A stretch of DNA of 64,000 nucleotides from Novosphingobium pokkalii. GTDB lineage: Bacteria > Pseudomonadota > Alphaproteobacteria > Sphingomonadales > Sphingomonadaceae. The notes below the pieces were generated by a model. The model did not search any database and was not told the DNA's origin. It saw only the letters and a list, made by a program, of their open reading frames with translations. The stretch is taken from positions 1 to 64,000 of the forward strand of contig NZ_BMZP01000019.1 of NCBI RefSeq assembly GCF_014652855.1. The letters are read 5' to 3'. Shown one piece after another: positions 18,676 to 26,686 of the stretch; position 1 is the stretch's first letter; every line of letters starts with the position of its first letter. The position numbers and the translations under genes were made by a program.

Positions 18676-18676
18676 T
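18662..18676. promoter_or_regulatory. Candidate LysR box between ene-reductase and peroxiredoxin genes
   Basis: ATTCC-CTGCC-GGAAT has the same half-sites and spacing as the box at 20669-20683 beside the LysR gene, and contains the T-N11-A core TTCC-N5-GGAA. It lies about 100 bp upstream of the peroxiredoxin start. Confidence 0.5.
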
Positions 18677-18681
18677 GATCG

Positions 18682-19779
18682 TCAGACATTGGCGCAATTG
18701 TAGAAGGGATAGTCGGTGTAGCCGCGCGCATCGCCACCGTAGAAAGTCTCGCGGTCGTAAGGCGTGAGCGGGAGATGGTGCCGAAGGCGTTCGGGCAGAT
18801 CGGGGTTGGCGATGAAGTCGCGCCCAAAGGCCACGGCGTCGGCGTGCCCAGCCTCAAGGATCGCCTCGGCGCTGGTGCCGTCAAAGCCGCCCGCCGCGAT
18901 CAATGTGCCGTGAAACAACGGGCGCAGATGCTCAGCAGCGACCGGTTCGGCATCCTCGATAAGCTCGGTGCCCTTGATGCGCGGCTCGACAATATGGAGA
19001 TAGGCGATGCCCAGCGCGTCGAGCTGGCGCGTCACATACCCGAACGTCGCCTGCGGATCGCTGTCCGACATTGAGCCGTAGGTGCCACTCGGCGAAAGCC
19101 GCACGCCAACCCGTTCGGCGCCGAAGACATCAATGGCCGCCCGCGTCACTTCCAGCAGAAAGCGCACCCGGTTCTCGATCGGGCCGCCATAATCGTCGGT
19201 GCGTTTGTTGGTACCATCCTGCAGGAACTGGTCGGGCAGATAGCCATTGGCGCCGTGGATCTCGACACCGTCAAAACCCGCAGCCTTGGCACGTGCGGCG
19301 CCGGCGCCAAACGCGGCAATGATCGCCGGGATTTCGTGCCGCTCCAGCGCTCGCGGTGTCGAAAAGGGCACCGGCCCATGCTTTGCATAGCCATAGCCTT
19401 CGGCCGCGATCGCCGAGGGTGCGACAGGGGCCTCGCCGTTCGGCTGGATGTCTGGATGCGACTGGCGGCCAACATGCCACAGTTGCATCACGATCTGGCC
19501 GCCCTTGGCATGAACGGCATCGGTGATCGCCCGCCAGCCCTCGATCTGCGCATCATCGTAAATGCCAGGCGCTCCGGCATAGCCATAGCCTTGGCGCATG
19601 ACAGGCGTGGCTTCGGACACAATCAGGCCGCCATCAGAGGCGCGCTGCTCATAATATTCGCGCATCAAGGCATTGGGGAGATCACCGGGATCAGAGCGCA
19701 TCCGGGTCAGCGGCGCCATCACGACGCGATGCTTGAGCGACAAGGCGCCGGCGGTAAACGGGGCAAACAGCTTGGACAT
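18682..19779 (-). CDS. Old Yellow Enzyme-family ene-reductase (NemA-like)
   Basis: 365 residues, full length. FMN-binding TIM barrel with MAPLTR at the N-terminus, substrate-binding HGAN followed by Tyr (EIHGANGYLPDQFL), and the DDYGG and FGRDFIANPDL segments of the NemA/xenobiotic reductase group. It reduces activated C=C bonds (enones, nitroesters, N-ethylmaleimide) with NAD(P)H. It is 23 bp downstream of a glutathione S-transferase gene, so the two are probably co-transcribed. Such pairs often answer electrophile stress. Confidence 0.94.
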   Translation of the reverse strand: MSKLFAPFTAGALSLKHRVVMAPLTRMRSDPGDLPNALMREYYEQRASDGGLIVSEATPVMRQGYGYAGAPGIYDDAQIEGWRAITDAVHAKGGQIVMQLWHVGRQSHPDIQPNGEAPVAPSAIAAEGYGYAKHGPVPFSTPRALERHEIPAIIAAFGAGAARAKAAGFDGVEIHGANGYLPDQFLQDGTNKRTDDYGGPIENRVRFLLEVTRAAIDVFGAERVGVRLSPSGTYGSMSDSDPQATFGYVTRQLDALGIAYLHIVEPRIKGTELIEDAEPVAAEHLRPLFHGTLIAAGGFDGTSAEAILEAGHADAVAFGRDFIANPDLPERLRHHLPLTPYDRETFYGGDARGYTDYPFYNCANV

Positions 19780-19802
19780 GAAGGAAACTCCCGAGTGGAG
19801 GG

Positions 19803-20423
19803 TCAGGCGGCCGGGACGAGCGTGTTGATGCGCGCAATGGCGCGCTGGACGGCGGGGCGGGCCGCCATGTCGTCATACCAGCGCGAGACATTGGGGGCGT
19901 TGTCGAGATCGACCAGGGCGAATTCACGGCGCCACAGCCAACCGAAATGGGCAATGTCGGCAATGGTGAAAGCATCGCCGGCCACGAACGGCCGCCGGGC
20001 CAGCACGCCATCGAGGATGCCAACGGTACGCTTGGCCTCGTTCGAGAAGCGCTCGATTGCGATCGGCTGTGGCTCTGCCGCGGAACGCTGGAAAAAGCCT
20101 GACTGGCCGAATGCCGGGCTGAGGCCAGAGGCGTGAAAGAAGAGTTGCTCGAACGCGCGCGCCCGTTCCTCTCCCGATGCGGGCAGCAGTCCGCCGGCCT
20201 TTTCAACTAGGTAGACCAGGATCGCGGCGGACTCGGTCAGCACCAAATCGCCATCGACCAGCACGGGCACCTTGGCATTGGGGTTGAGCGCGACGAAGTC
20301 GGGCGCCTTTTGCTCCCCCTTGCGGACGTTGATCCCATGCAGCTTGTAATCGAGGCCGAGCTCTTCCAGCGCGATCAGCACCTTGATGCTGTTGGGCGTG
20401 GCGAAGGCATAAACGTCAAACAT
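19803..20423 (-). CDS. Glutathione S-transferase
   Basis: 206 residues. N-terminal thioredoxin-like domain with NSIKVLIALEELG, cis-Pro NAKVPVLVDGD and ESAAILVYL; C-terminal helical domain with FTIADIAHFGWL. It resembles the Ure2p/YghU-like bacterial group. AGGAG is 6 bp before the ATG at 20423. First gene of the GST/ene-reductase/peroxiredoxin/SDR series and divergent from a LysR gene, which probably controls it. Confidence 0.93.
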   Translation of the reverse strand: MFDVYAFATPNSIKVLIALEELGLDYKLHGINVRKGEQKAPDFVALNPNAKVPVLVDGDLVLTESAAILVYLVEKAGGLLPASGEERARAFEQLFFHASGLSPAFGQSGFFQRSAAEPQPIAIERFSNEAKRTVGILDGVLARRPFVAGDAFTIADIAHFGWLWRREFALVDLDNAPNVSRWYDDMAARPAVQRAIARINTLVPAA

Positions 20424-20668
20424 GATTGTCTCCTTTGGCAGGCTGGCGGCGCGCCATGAGCGGTGCAGCCAGAACGAGAAGCACAGGGATCGGGCTGCCC
20501 GTGGTTTGAAAGGCGTGAAGTGCGCCAAGGATGGACGGCGAGTGGGGCGCACGCATCAGCCAGAACATCGCTTGGCACCTCCTGCTCGCCTCCGGCCCAT
20601 CCGGTGGCGTGAACAGGAAATGCCTCATTGCCCCTCGACAGAGCAGACCGCTTGAGGCGATAATGTTC

Positions 20669-20683
20669 ATTCCCATGAGGAAT
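20669..20683. promoter_or_regulatory. Candidate LysR box upstream of the LysR gene
   Basis: ATTCC-CATGA-GGAAT, a 15-bp palindrome with T-N11-A core, ending 15 bp before the LysR start at 20699. The same arms and spacing recur at 18662-18676 inside the regulated operon. The position suits autorepression. Confidence 0.55.
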
Positions 20684-20698
20684 AGGAAAGGCGCCGAA

Positions 20699-21595
20699 AT
20701 GGACCGCTATCAGGCAATGTCGACACTCGTGCGGGTGGTGGAGACCGGCTCGTTTTCAGCCGCGGCGCGTCAGCTCAACGTGGGACAACCCGCAGTGTCG
20801 AAGACCATTGCCCAGTTGGAAGCCCGCCTTCAGGTTAGCCTGCTGATCCGCTCGACGCACGGGCTCACGCCGACCGAGGCGGGTCAGCGTTTCTACGAAC
20901 GCGCCAAGGCAGCCATTCAGGAGGCCGACGAAGCGGAACTGGCCGCGCGTGGCGCTGGGGCGGGACTGTCGGGATGCTTGCGCGTATCGGCCGCCACAAC
21001 CTTTGCCCGACTACATATCGTGCCGCTTTTGCCCCGCTTCCTTGAACAGCATCCCGATCTGGAGATTGACGTGATCCTTGATGATCGCATCATCGATCTG
21101 GTGGCAGAAGGGGTGGATGTCTCGCTGCGGATGGGGGCATTGCCCGATTCCTCTGCCATCGCACGAAAACTGGCGACAGGCGCCCGCTCGGTTCTGGCAA
21201 CGCCAGCCTATCTTGCGCGGGCGGGCGAACCGCAAAACCCCGCAGAGATCGCCGAGCACGACGTCGTCATTTACAGCCAGCTCGCCAATGTCTGGTCTTT
21301 CACCCGCGATGGCGCGGAAGCGTCTGTAGCTGTGCATGGCCGGGTAAGGGTGAGCGCCGCAGAAGGTTTGCGCGCCGCTGTGCTCGCAGACATGGGACTG
21401 ACGATCACATCGGATTGGATGTTTGCCCCGGAACTGGCGAGTGGCGCGGTGCGCCGTGTGCTGACCGGCTGGCAATTGCCCTCGCTGGACCTGTGGGCCG
21501 TGTTCCCAGCCGGACGAATGGCCAGTGCCAAGGCGCGCGCCTTTGCCACTTTCGTTGAAAATGCCATGGCGCGGGACCATTCCGTGACAGCATAA
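20699..21595 (+). CDS. LysR-family transcriptional regulator
   Basis: 298 residues. Helix-turn-helix FSAAARQLNVGQPAVSKTIAQLE near the N-terminus, then an effector-binding domain. The ATG at 20699 follows an AGGAAAGG ribosome site; the open frame extends further up but the palindromic box at 20669-20683 supports the shorter start. Divergent from the GST gene. It probably senses an electrophile and controls GST, ene-reductase, peroxiredoxin and SDR. Confidence 0.93.
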   Translation: MDRYQAMSTLVRVVETGSFSAAARQLNVGQPAVSKTIAQLEARLQVSLLIRSTHGLTPTEAGQRFYERAKAAIQEADEAELAARGAGAGLSGCLRVSAATTFARLHIVPLLPRFLEQHPDLEIDVILDDRIIDLVAEGVDVSLRMGALPDSSAIARKLATGARSVLATPAYLARAGEPQNPAEIAEHDVVIYSQLANVWSFTRDGAEASVAVHGRVRVSAAEGLRAAVLADMGLTITSDWMFAPELASGAVRRVLTGWQLPSLDLWAVFPAGRMASAKARAFATFVENAMARDHSVTA

Positions 21596-22150
21596 TCCTT
21601 ATCGCCGCGCACCATCGTCCGCGCCAAGGGAGAAGCGATGACGCGATCCTTTCGCCACCAATTTTTGTCGCCCCAAGCATAAGGGGCGCCATAATGGCAA
21701 ACTTTGGATCCTATCGCCAAGTTTCCCCAATGCCCGCTTGAACCGCAAGGTAAAAGACGTTCTTGAAGTGCAATTGCATACCAATGGCGGCAAACTGATG
21801 CGCCACGCGCTGGTAATTGCCTTCCTCGGAACGGCCGCTCAATCCCGCCCTTCGTCATTTATGCACCTCGCGGCGGCGGTGAACGAAAGACTTGTTCCGA
21901 CACCGCAGCCCAAGCCCCGGAACGTCTGGAATGGCGGCGAAATTCTTTCGAGTGTTGTGCCAGTCTGCTGGCGACCAGAGCCAGTCGTTCAGGTCACTCG
22001 CTGCGAACGTCTGCATTTGACAGAAGCCGCCAACGGACTGAGCTCGGGAGTCGCCCTATCGCAGCGTCGTCTTGGCCGTGGCTTGCTGTGACGTGTGGTC
22101 GTCGGGCTGAAAGCCTATCGCTCAAGGCGCGTGTAGAACCAATGTGAACG
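21596..22150. other. 555-bp stretch without a recognisable gene
   Basis: Only short frames without homology I recognise. The right edge abuts an IS3 remnant, so this may be decayed insertion or replaced DNA. No RNA gene seen. Confidence 0.45.
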
Positions 22151-22336
22151 TCAGTCATCGGCCCCGGAGAAGGTGATCGTCATCCCGACGATGGCCTGAC
22201 GCTTCCAGGACGCGATCATCGTATGGTGCACGCCGTGCTTGGCTGCCAGCTCCGCCAGCGTCAGGTCACCCCGGATTGCCTCCAGCGCAACCTCCGCCTT
22301 GAAATCCGCGCTGTAGCGCTTCCTCGTCGTCTTCAT
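22151..22336 (-). pseudogene. IS3-family OrfA transposase fragment
   Basis: The N-terminal ~50 residues (RYSADFKAEVALEAIRGD and LAELAAKHGVHHTMIASWK) are the HTH of IS3-family OrfA proteins. The frame ends early at residue 61, and no OrfB follows, so the element is a remnant. The DNA upstream, to about 22401 (TGAGGTGG on the minus strand), looks like the original left end of the element. Confidence 0.85.
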
Positions 22337-22482
22337 TCCCGTACCAATCCATCAGGTCGGGAGTAGCTTAACACCCTGTCCAGAAAACCGGCACCACCTC
22401 ACTGCACGGGTCCAACTGCAGCGGTAGGTTTTCCCCGTTCGGTGGCATCGGATTCGTCGAACGCTCGTGCTATCAGCGCCGC

Positions 22483-23610
22483 ATGATCCTAGCGCTCGTC
22501 TTTGTCGCCGCCTTCCTCGCCTTTGTCGTCAGTGCAGTCGCGGGTGGCGGCGCTGGCCTCGTTCTCGTGCCTCTCCTGAGGTTGATCCTGCCGGTGGCAT
22601 CTATCCCCGGTGCCCTCTCCATCGGCACGGCGGTGAGTTCGGTCTCCCGCATCTCGCTGCTGTGGCCAAGTATTCGATGGGACGTCGTTCGCCGCTTTGT
22701 GCCGACAGCCTTGCCTGGTGCGGCATTAGGTGCGTGGCTACTAACGCGCTTCGAACCGGTCTACGTCGAGTTTCTGCTGGGCTGCTTTCTGCTGCTCAAC
22801 CTCCCATCGCTATTTCGACGGACACCTCCGCCTGGAACGGAGAAGCCGCTGTCCCTCGGTCGGTTGCCCTGGCTGGGCGCCGCGGCAGGCTTGCTATCCG
22901 GCTTCACCGGAGCCGTCGGGGTTGTGTTCAATAGCGCCTATTACCGCATGGGACTTGGCAAGGAGGAGATCGTCGCGACGCGCGCGAGTAACGAGGTGCT
23001 GCTGCACCTTCTGAAGATCGGGCTCTATGCGGCGTTCGGCTTGCTGCCGCGATCGGCGTTGATTGCGGGCGCGCTCGTCGCGGTTGCAGCGCTTGCCGCA
23101 TCGTTCGCCTCCCGCCGTCTTCTGTCGTTGATGCACGAGAGCATTTTCCGACGCGCTGGGCTGCTTGCGATGGTGGCATCAGGCGTTGCGATGTTCAGCC
23201 TGTCGGGCAGCAAGATCATGGCGATCCATCGCGCTTGGGTCTCGTACGTGGCGCCTGGGGACGAGCACGAACTTCAGCTCTACTGGGGCGGTCTGCGACA
23301 GTTCGCCGTTGAGCGCGAGGAGCATGGCGGACTGGTGATCGAGCGAGTGGTTTCGCGATCCGAACTGCCCGCCGCAGTCGCTGCCGTTCTGCCGAGCATC
23401 GAAGCTGCGGGGGCCATCGTCATGATCGAAGAAGTGCGGGGGGACGAGCGATATTACGAGATCTATTGGCGCCGTGGCGACGTGCTCCACAAGGCGGACA
23501 TGACACCCGAAGGAACGCCGCGCCACCGCGTTGCCTCCGTCGACGCCGGGCACCTGATCGCGAACGCGCGAAGGCGATTTACGCCCGGTGGTACGGTCGC
23601 GGTCAGGTGA
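22483..23610 (+). CDS. TauE/SafE-family permease with extra C-terminal domain
   Basis: 375 residues. Residues ~1-245 have about eight hydrophobic segments and the glycine-rich repeats of the TauE/SafE (sulfite/organosulfonate exporter) family (FVVSAVAGGGAGLVLVP, LLSGFTGAVGVVFNSAYY). After ~245 there is a soluble, charged ~130-residue tail (from about MAIHRAWVSYV) that TauE proteins normally lack and that I do not recognise. It overlaps the end of an RND remnant on the other strand. The substrate is unknown, perhaps a sulfur anion. Confidence 0.82.
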   Translation: MILALVFVAAFLAFVVSAVAGGGAGLVLVPLLRLILPVASIPGALSIGTAVSSVSRISLLWPSIRWDVVRRFVPTALPGAALGAWLLTRFEPVYVEFLLGCFLLLNLPSLFRRTPPPGTEKPLSLGRLPWLGAAAGLLSGFTGAVGVVFNSAYYRMGLGKEEIVATRASNEVLLHLLKIGLYAAFGLLPRSALIAGALVAVAALAASFASRRLLSLMHESIFRRAGLLAMVASGVAMFSLSGSKIMAIHRAWVSYVAPGDEHELQLYWGGLRQFAVEREEHGGLVIERVVSRSELPAAVAAVLPSIEAAGAIVMIEEVRGDERYYEIYWRRGDVLHKADMTPEGTPRHRVASVDAGHLIANARRRFTPGGTVAVR

Positions 23611-23920
23611 CTGTGGGTTGTAGCGCAGGACGCGACGCGGTGAGGCGCACCAGGGGCGGCATCGCGAGCAGGACGAGCGGATATTGCAGCAGCAGTCCTG
23701 CGATGATGACGATGTCGAGCGGTTGCTGGATCCCCGAGCCTTGGCCGATGGCCAGCGCCAGCGGCGTCAGGGTCAGAATGGCGGCCATCGTAGTCATGGT
23801 AACCGGAACAACCCGCCGCTCCGCTACTACGAGGGCTTCGCGAACCGGATTGTCCAACGGGAATTCTACCGCCAAAGGTTCGAGGCCGGCGTGCGTCTTC
23901 GCTATTGATAGATCCGTCAA
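23603..23920 (-). pseudogene. Remnant of an RND heavy-metal efflux pump (CzcA/CusA-like)
   Basis: Residues ~25-100 (NPVREALVV, then VTMTTMAAILTLTPLALAIG, GSGIQQPL, IIAGLLLQ) match the C-terminal transmembrane region of RND heavy-metal/drug efflux proteins. The remaining ~950 residues are missing, and the N-terminal ~24 residues are unrelated. It overlaps the permease end by 8 bp. A decayed leftover of an efflux operon. Confidence 0.75.
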
Positions 23921-24096
23921 TCAAGGCGGCGGCCGCATGATTAGACTGACCGACTTCTAGCGGGCGGCCATTTGGCGGCCCAAACTGCCCGTTAGCGCTC
24001 CCCTTGCAGGATCGTAAACTCCTCGGCCATCCGCTTCTGCCGAAAGCCGACTTTCAGCATCCAAATCGTGAAAGGCAGGTTTGTCCCCGATGATGG

Positions 24097-24387
24097 TCAT
24101 TTACCCACGGGACTTTGTCCATATTTGCGAAGGACATCATCGAAAGCCTCTGCCATGAGTTCCTGAAGGCTAAGGCCATGCTTACGGGCGCAGACGTGCA
24201 TGGCGAGAGACATCTCGGGAGAGAAGTACGCGGCGATGGCCTTACGCCCAGCACGGCTGTTCGATCTGGGCGTGGTGCGGGGCGACGCTGTTGCGTTAGC
24301 GCCATCTTCATTGCCGAGCATTGCAGACTCAGGTTGCGATTTGGGACTCGCCTTGGGCTTGTCGGCAAGATTGGCAAAGCGGCTCAT
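24097..24387 (-). CDS. Ribbon-helix-helix partition protein (ParB-like)
   Basis: 96 residues. The N-terminal half is disordered and basic (SPRTTPRSNSRAGRK); the C-terminal half is a ribbon-helix-helix (KAIAAYFSPEMSLAMHVCAR, then SLQELMAEAFDDVLRK). The ATG at 24387 has GGGAG 9 bp upstream and lies 4 bp after the ParA stop, so they form an operon. In small plasmid partition systems such a protein binds the centromere repeats and stimulates ParA. The repeats between parA and repC are the likely site. Functional assignment is by context. Confidence 0.7.
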   Translation of the reverse strand: MSRFANLADKPKASPKSQPESAMLGNEDGANATASPRTTPRSNSRAGRKAIAAYFSPEMSLAMHVCARKHGLSLQELMAEAFDDVLRKYGQSPVGK

Positions 24388-24391
24388 CAGT

Positions 24392-25039
24392 TCACACTCC
24401 CTCATGTGCGGTTGTGAACGTGTTCACATGCGCGATGGTCCACGAGTGAAGTGCGTTGATCTCGGCGGCAGCCTTGCCTTCGGGCTCGAACTCGATGACC
24501 GAGGCACCCGCAGCGCTAGCATGGCGATAAGCCGCACGATCCGGCAGTATATGCGGGCAAGCCTCGATCCCGAAGCCCTGCACCAGTTCTGCGGCCTCCT
24601 CATACATGCGCGGCGCATAGGGCGGGCCAGCAGTGAACACCACATAGGCTGGCTTGTCGAATAGGTGCACGAGGCTGACGGTGGTCTTGATCGCCGCGAG
24701 ATCGAAGGCGCTGGGGCGGCAGGGGATCAGCACCAGATCAGCCACCTCCACAGCCCTGCTGGCTGCGCTATCGGCATGGGGCGGCGTGTCGATCACGATG
24801 AAGGTAGCGCCTTGCGCCTTGGCTGCCTCAACCTTGGCCTGGATGCGCGGCGGCGCACTATCGATCACCTCTGGCGCCTTGTCGGCGCGCCAAGCGCCCC
24901 ACTGACTGGCGGTCGCCTGCGGGTCGGTGTCGATGATGAGCGCGATGGCTCCAGAGGCTTCCGCAGCGGCTGCGAGATTTACCGACAGCGTGGTTTTGCC
25001 CGAGCCGCCCTTCTGGCTGACGATGGCGATGATGGTCAT
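24392..25039 (-). CDS. parA: ParA-family partition ATPase
   Basis: 215 residues, a small ParA/MinD-type ATPase: deviant Walker A KGGSGKTTL at residues ~10-18, Walker A' region IDTDPQATAS, Walker B FIVIDTPPHAD. No N-terminal HTH, so a type Ib ParA that acts with a small DNA-binding partner, here the RHH protein just downstream. It positions the replicon at division. Upstream between parA and repC is a run of 8-bp repeats, a candidate centromere. Confidence 0.92.
   Translation of the reverse strand: MTIIAIVSQKGGSGKTTLSVNLAAAAEASGAIALIIDTDPQATASQWGAWRADKAPEVIDSAPPRIQAKVEAAKAQGATFIVIDTPPHADSAASRAVEVADLVLIPCRPSAFDLAAIKTTVSLVHLFDKPAYVVFTAGPPYAPRMYEEAAELVQGFGIEACPHILPDRAAYRHASAAGASVIEFEPEGKAAAEINALHSWTIAHVNTFTTAHEGV
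24414..24429. promoter_or_regulatory. Palindrome at the parA end
   Basis: TGTGAAC-GT-GTTCACA, 7-bp perfect arms, 27-42 bp before the start of the RHH gene and within the end of parA. It shares the TGTG core of the 8-bp repeats, so it may be a second binding site; it may also be coincidence of coding sequence. Confidence 0.3.
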
Positions 25040-25062
25040 GGAGATTTCCTTGCCCGTTCATA

Positions 25063-25102
25063 TGTGGACGTGTGGGCTTGTGAGTGTGTGGACGTTTGGA
25101 CA
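25063..25102 (+). repeat. Five tandem 8-bp repeats, candidate centromere or operator
   Basis: Reading from 25063: TGTGGACG, TGTGGGCT, TGTGAGTG, TGTGGACG, TTTGGACA. The first and fourth units are identical and the others keep the TGTG start or GGAC centre. The array is in the repC-parA gap just upstream of parA. RHH partition proteins commonly bind short direct repeats of this kind. Confidence 0.6.
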
Positions 25103-25121
25103 GGTGAATTGCAGGACAGCA

Positions 25122-26315
25122 TCACCCGTCAGGTGTGATGCGCCGCTCCATGTTGGCCAGCAGCTTCGCGGTCAGATTGGCCAGCGGGCCAGCCTGCTGC
25201 TCGATGGGGGGCTCAGGCGCAGAGGCTTGCGGCGGCACCTGCTGAGCGATGCGTTCGGTGGCCCGGAACAGTCCTGCGAGGTTCATCCCTGCCGAGCCCG
25301 ATTTTCGCACCATGCCCGCCAAACACCTCGCCGGTGAGCCCACTCGATAGCGATGTCCCAGCGGCAATTCGGCATTCCTGTCGATCAGCAGCACGCTGAG
25401 CGCTGCCCGTTCCCGACCAAACTGCTGGCAAGCTCTGCCCCAGGTGCTCTGGGCGATGCCAAGCCGACCGCAACTGCGCCACGACGCCTCAACAAGGTTA
25501 GGCCATGTCGGCCCTCCCAGCGCCTCGACGATGCCGCGATAGCTCTCGGTGGCCACCACCAGCGCAGTTGCGGGCCGGATGCGATCGAGCGGATCGCGGG
25601 CCGGCGCGGTACGCCTTCGTGATGAATTTTTGTCCTGTATATTGGGTGCGCAGTTTTCTTCCGGCGCGTCGGAAGTTTTCAGTGCACGGCGCTCAGGATC
25701 GGGCACAAATTCAACGGCAGCGAGCATGGCGGACAAGGCCTCGCGGATGGCGATCAGGCGGTCGATGTTGTTGATCCGCGCCGTGCGCCCATCGGGCAGG
25801 ATAGTTTCGGCCCGCTCGCGCAGATCATCATCGCCAGCCTCGCGTATGCGCTGGCCCAACTGCCGGATCTCGGCGCGACATTGCTGGATGGCGCAGGCTT
25901 GCAACTCCAGCGCCTCGGCCTTGGCTTGCATCTCGGCAAAGCGCTCGACCAGCGGGGCCAGATTGATGCCTGCGGCCCAGACCACGATCCCATCTTGCCG
26001 GTCGCCAGCGCGCTCGCCATTGATCCCAGCATTGCGGACGATGAAGCCTGCTTTTTCCAACTCCCGCTCGGCCGAATTGACCGAGCGAGGTGTCAGGCCC
26101 AAGGCCTCTGCGAAGCGACAGGCCTGCGTCCAGACCGCGCAAATACGGCCCGACAGATAATCGCCATCCATGGTCTTGAGGACGTAGTGCCGGACCAGCG
26201 CCACAGCCGTGGACGACAGGCCAAAACCCGGCCGCGCCACCTGTTCGAACAGACGCAACAGGTCGAACCGGCCGACGCCTGACGGCAGCCCCCTATGGGA
26301 AAGGGTGGTGCTCAT
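25122..26315 (-). CDS. repC: Plasmid replication initiator RepC
   Basis: 397 residues. The N-terminal half (VGRFDLLRLFEQVARPGFGLSS region) and the helix-turn-helix segment (ALGLTPRSVNSAERELEKAG) match alphaproteobacterial RepC initiators. The C-terminal part includes the conserved region around LVEASWRSCGRLGIAQSTWG. It is followed on the same strand by parA and the RHH gene, a compact rep/par module of a plasmid or replicating integrative element. Iteron-like CGTAC repeats lie upstream at 26527-26574. Confidence 0.85.
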   Translation of the reverse strand: MSTTLSHRGLPSGVGRFDLLRLFEQVARPGFGLSSTAVALVRHYVLKTMDGDYLSGRICAVWTQACRFAEALGLTPRSVNSAERELEKAGFIVRNAGINGERAGDRQDGIVVWAAGINLAPLVERFAEMQAKAEALELQACAIQQCRAEIRQLGQRIREAGDDDLRERAETILPDGRTARINNIDRLIAIREALSAMLAAVEFVPDPERRALKTSDAPEENCAPNIQDKNSSRRRTAPARDPLDRIRPATALVVATESYRGIVEALGGPTWPNLVEASWRSCGRLGIAQSTWGRACQQFGRERAALSVLLIDRNAELPLGHRYRVGSPARCLAGMVRKSGSAGMNLAGLFRATERIAQQVPPQASAPEPPIEQQAGPLANLTAKLLANMERRITPDG

Positions 26316-26601
26316 GGCGCCCCTCCCCCATCAATGGCGCTTGCCACCGAGTCTCGGGAGCGATAGGATTCCGCCATAGCCGCACAGCTATTCCAACAGC
26401 CGCTGCGAAGGGTTGCCGCCCTTCCAGCGGTTTTTTGCTGGCCTGGCGGCGCCCCCTCACCCGGATCATGTTTAGGCAAGACGCGGTGCGCAATGTCTGC
26501 TAGCAACCTTGCACAGAGAGCCTCGGCGTACGCAGGCAGAGCGTACAAATGAGACCCTCGTACAAAGCTCGTACACGGCAATTTTGGAGGTCCGATTTTA
26601 T
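26316..26601. other. Right end of the integrated element: repC upstream region
   Basis: 286 bp with no gene between repC and the att site. It holds the CGTAC repeats and, presumably, the repC promoter; no integrase is seen here. Confidence 0.45.
26527..26574. repeat. Iteron-like CGTAC repeats upstream of repC
   Basis: CGTAC occurs at 26527, 26542, 26559 and 26570, the last three followed by A or AAA. The cluster is 212 bp upstream of repC. It could bind RepC, or belong to the integration site. CGTAC is nearly palindromic and short, so chance is possible. Confidence 0.4.
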
Positions 26602-26626
26602 CGCGTAATTTCAAGTCACTTACGCG
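26602..26626. repeat. Inverted repeat beside the tRNA attachment site
   Basis: CGCGTAA (26602-26608) and TTACGCG (26620-26626) are a perfect 7-bp inverted repeat with an 11-bp spacer, only 12 bp from the tRNA fragment. The location suggests a recombinase or accessory-factor site. Confidence 0.45.
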
Positions 26627-26638
26627 AAATCGCCATTC

Positions 26639-26686
26639 CCCTTCACACGGGTGGGGTCACAGGTTCAATCCCTGTCGCGCCCACCA
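26639..26686 (+). other. Attachment site: displaced 3' half of tRNA-Val(CAC)
   Basis: From the anticodon loop TTCACAC (26642-26648, anticodon CAC) the sequence folds as a tRNA 3' half: anticodon-stem arm GGGTG, variable loop GGGTC, T arm ACAGG-TTCAATC-CCTGT, acceptor CGCGCCC, A, and encoded CCA (26684-26686). The 5' half is missing; the base pairs upstream fail after three matches. This is the signature left by an element that integrated in the 3' end of the gene. Since the fragment is plus-strand, the intact copy should lie to the left, outside the window. Confidence 0.75.

Noticed and set aside
25063..25102. CRISPR array
   Set aside because: Units are 8 bp and contiguous with no spacers; there are no cas genes in the window.
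26590..26686. A complete tRNA-Val at the island border
   Set aside because: The 5' half (acceptor, D arm) is absent and the anticodon stem fails to pair, so this is only a 3' half.
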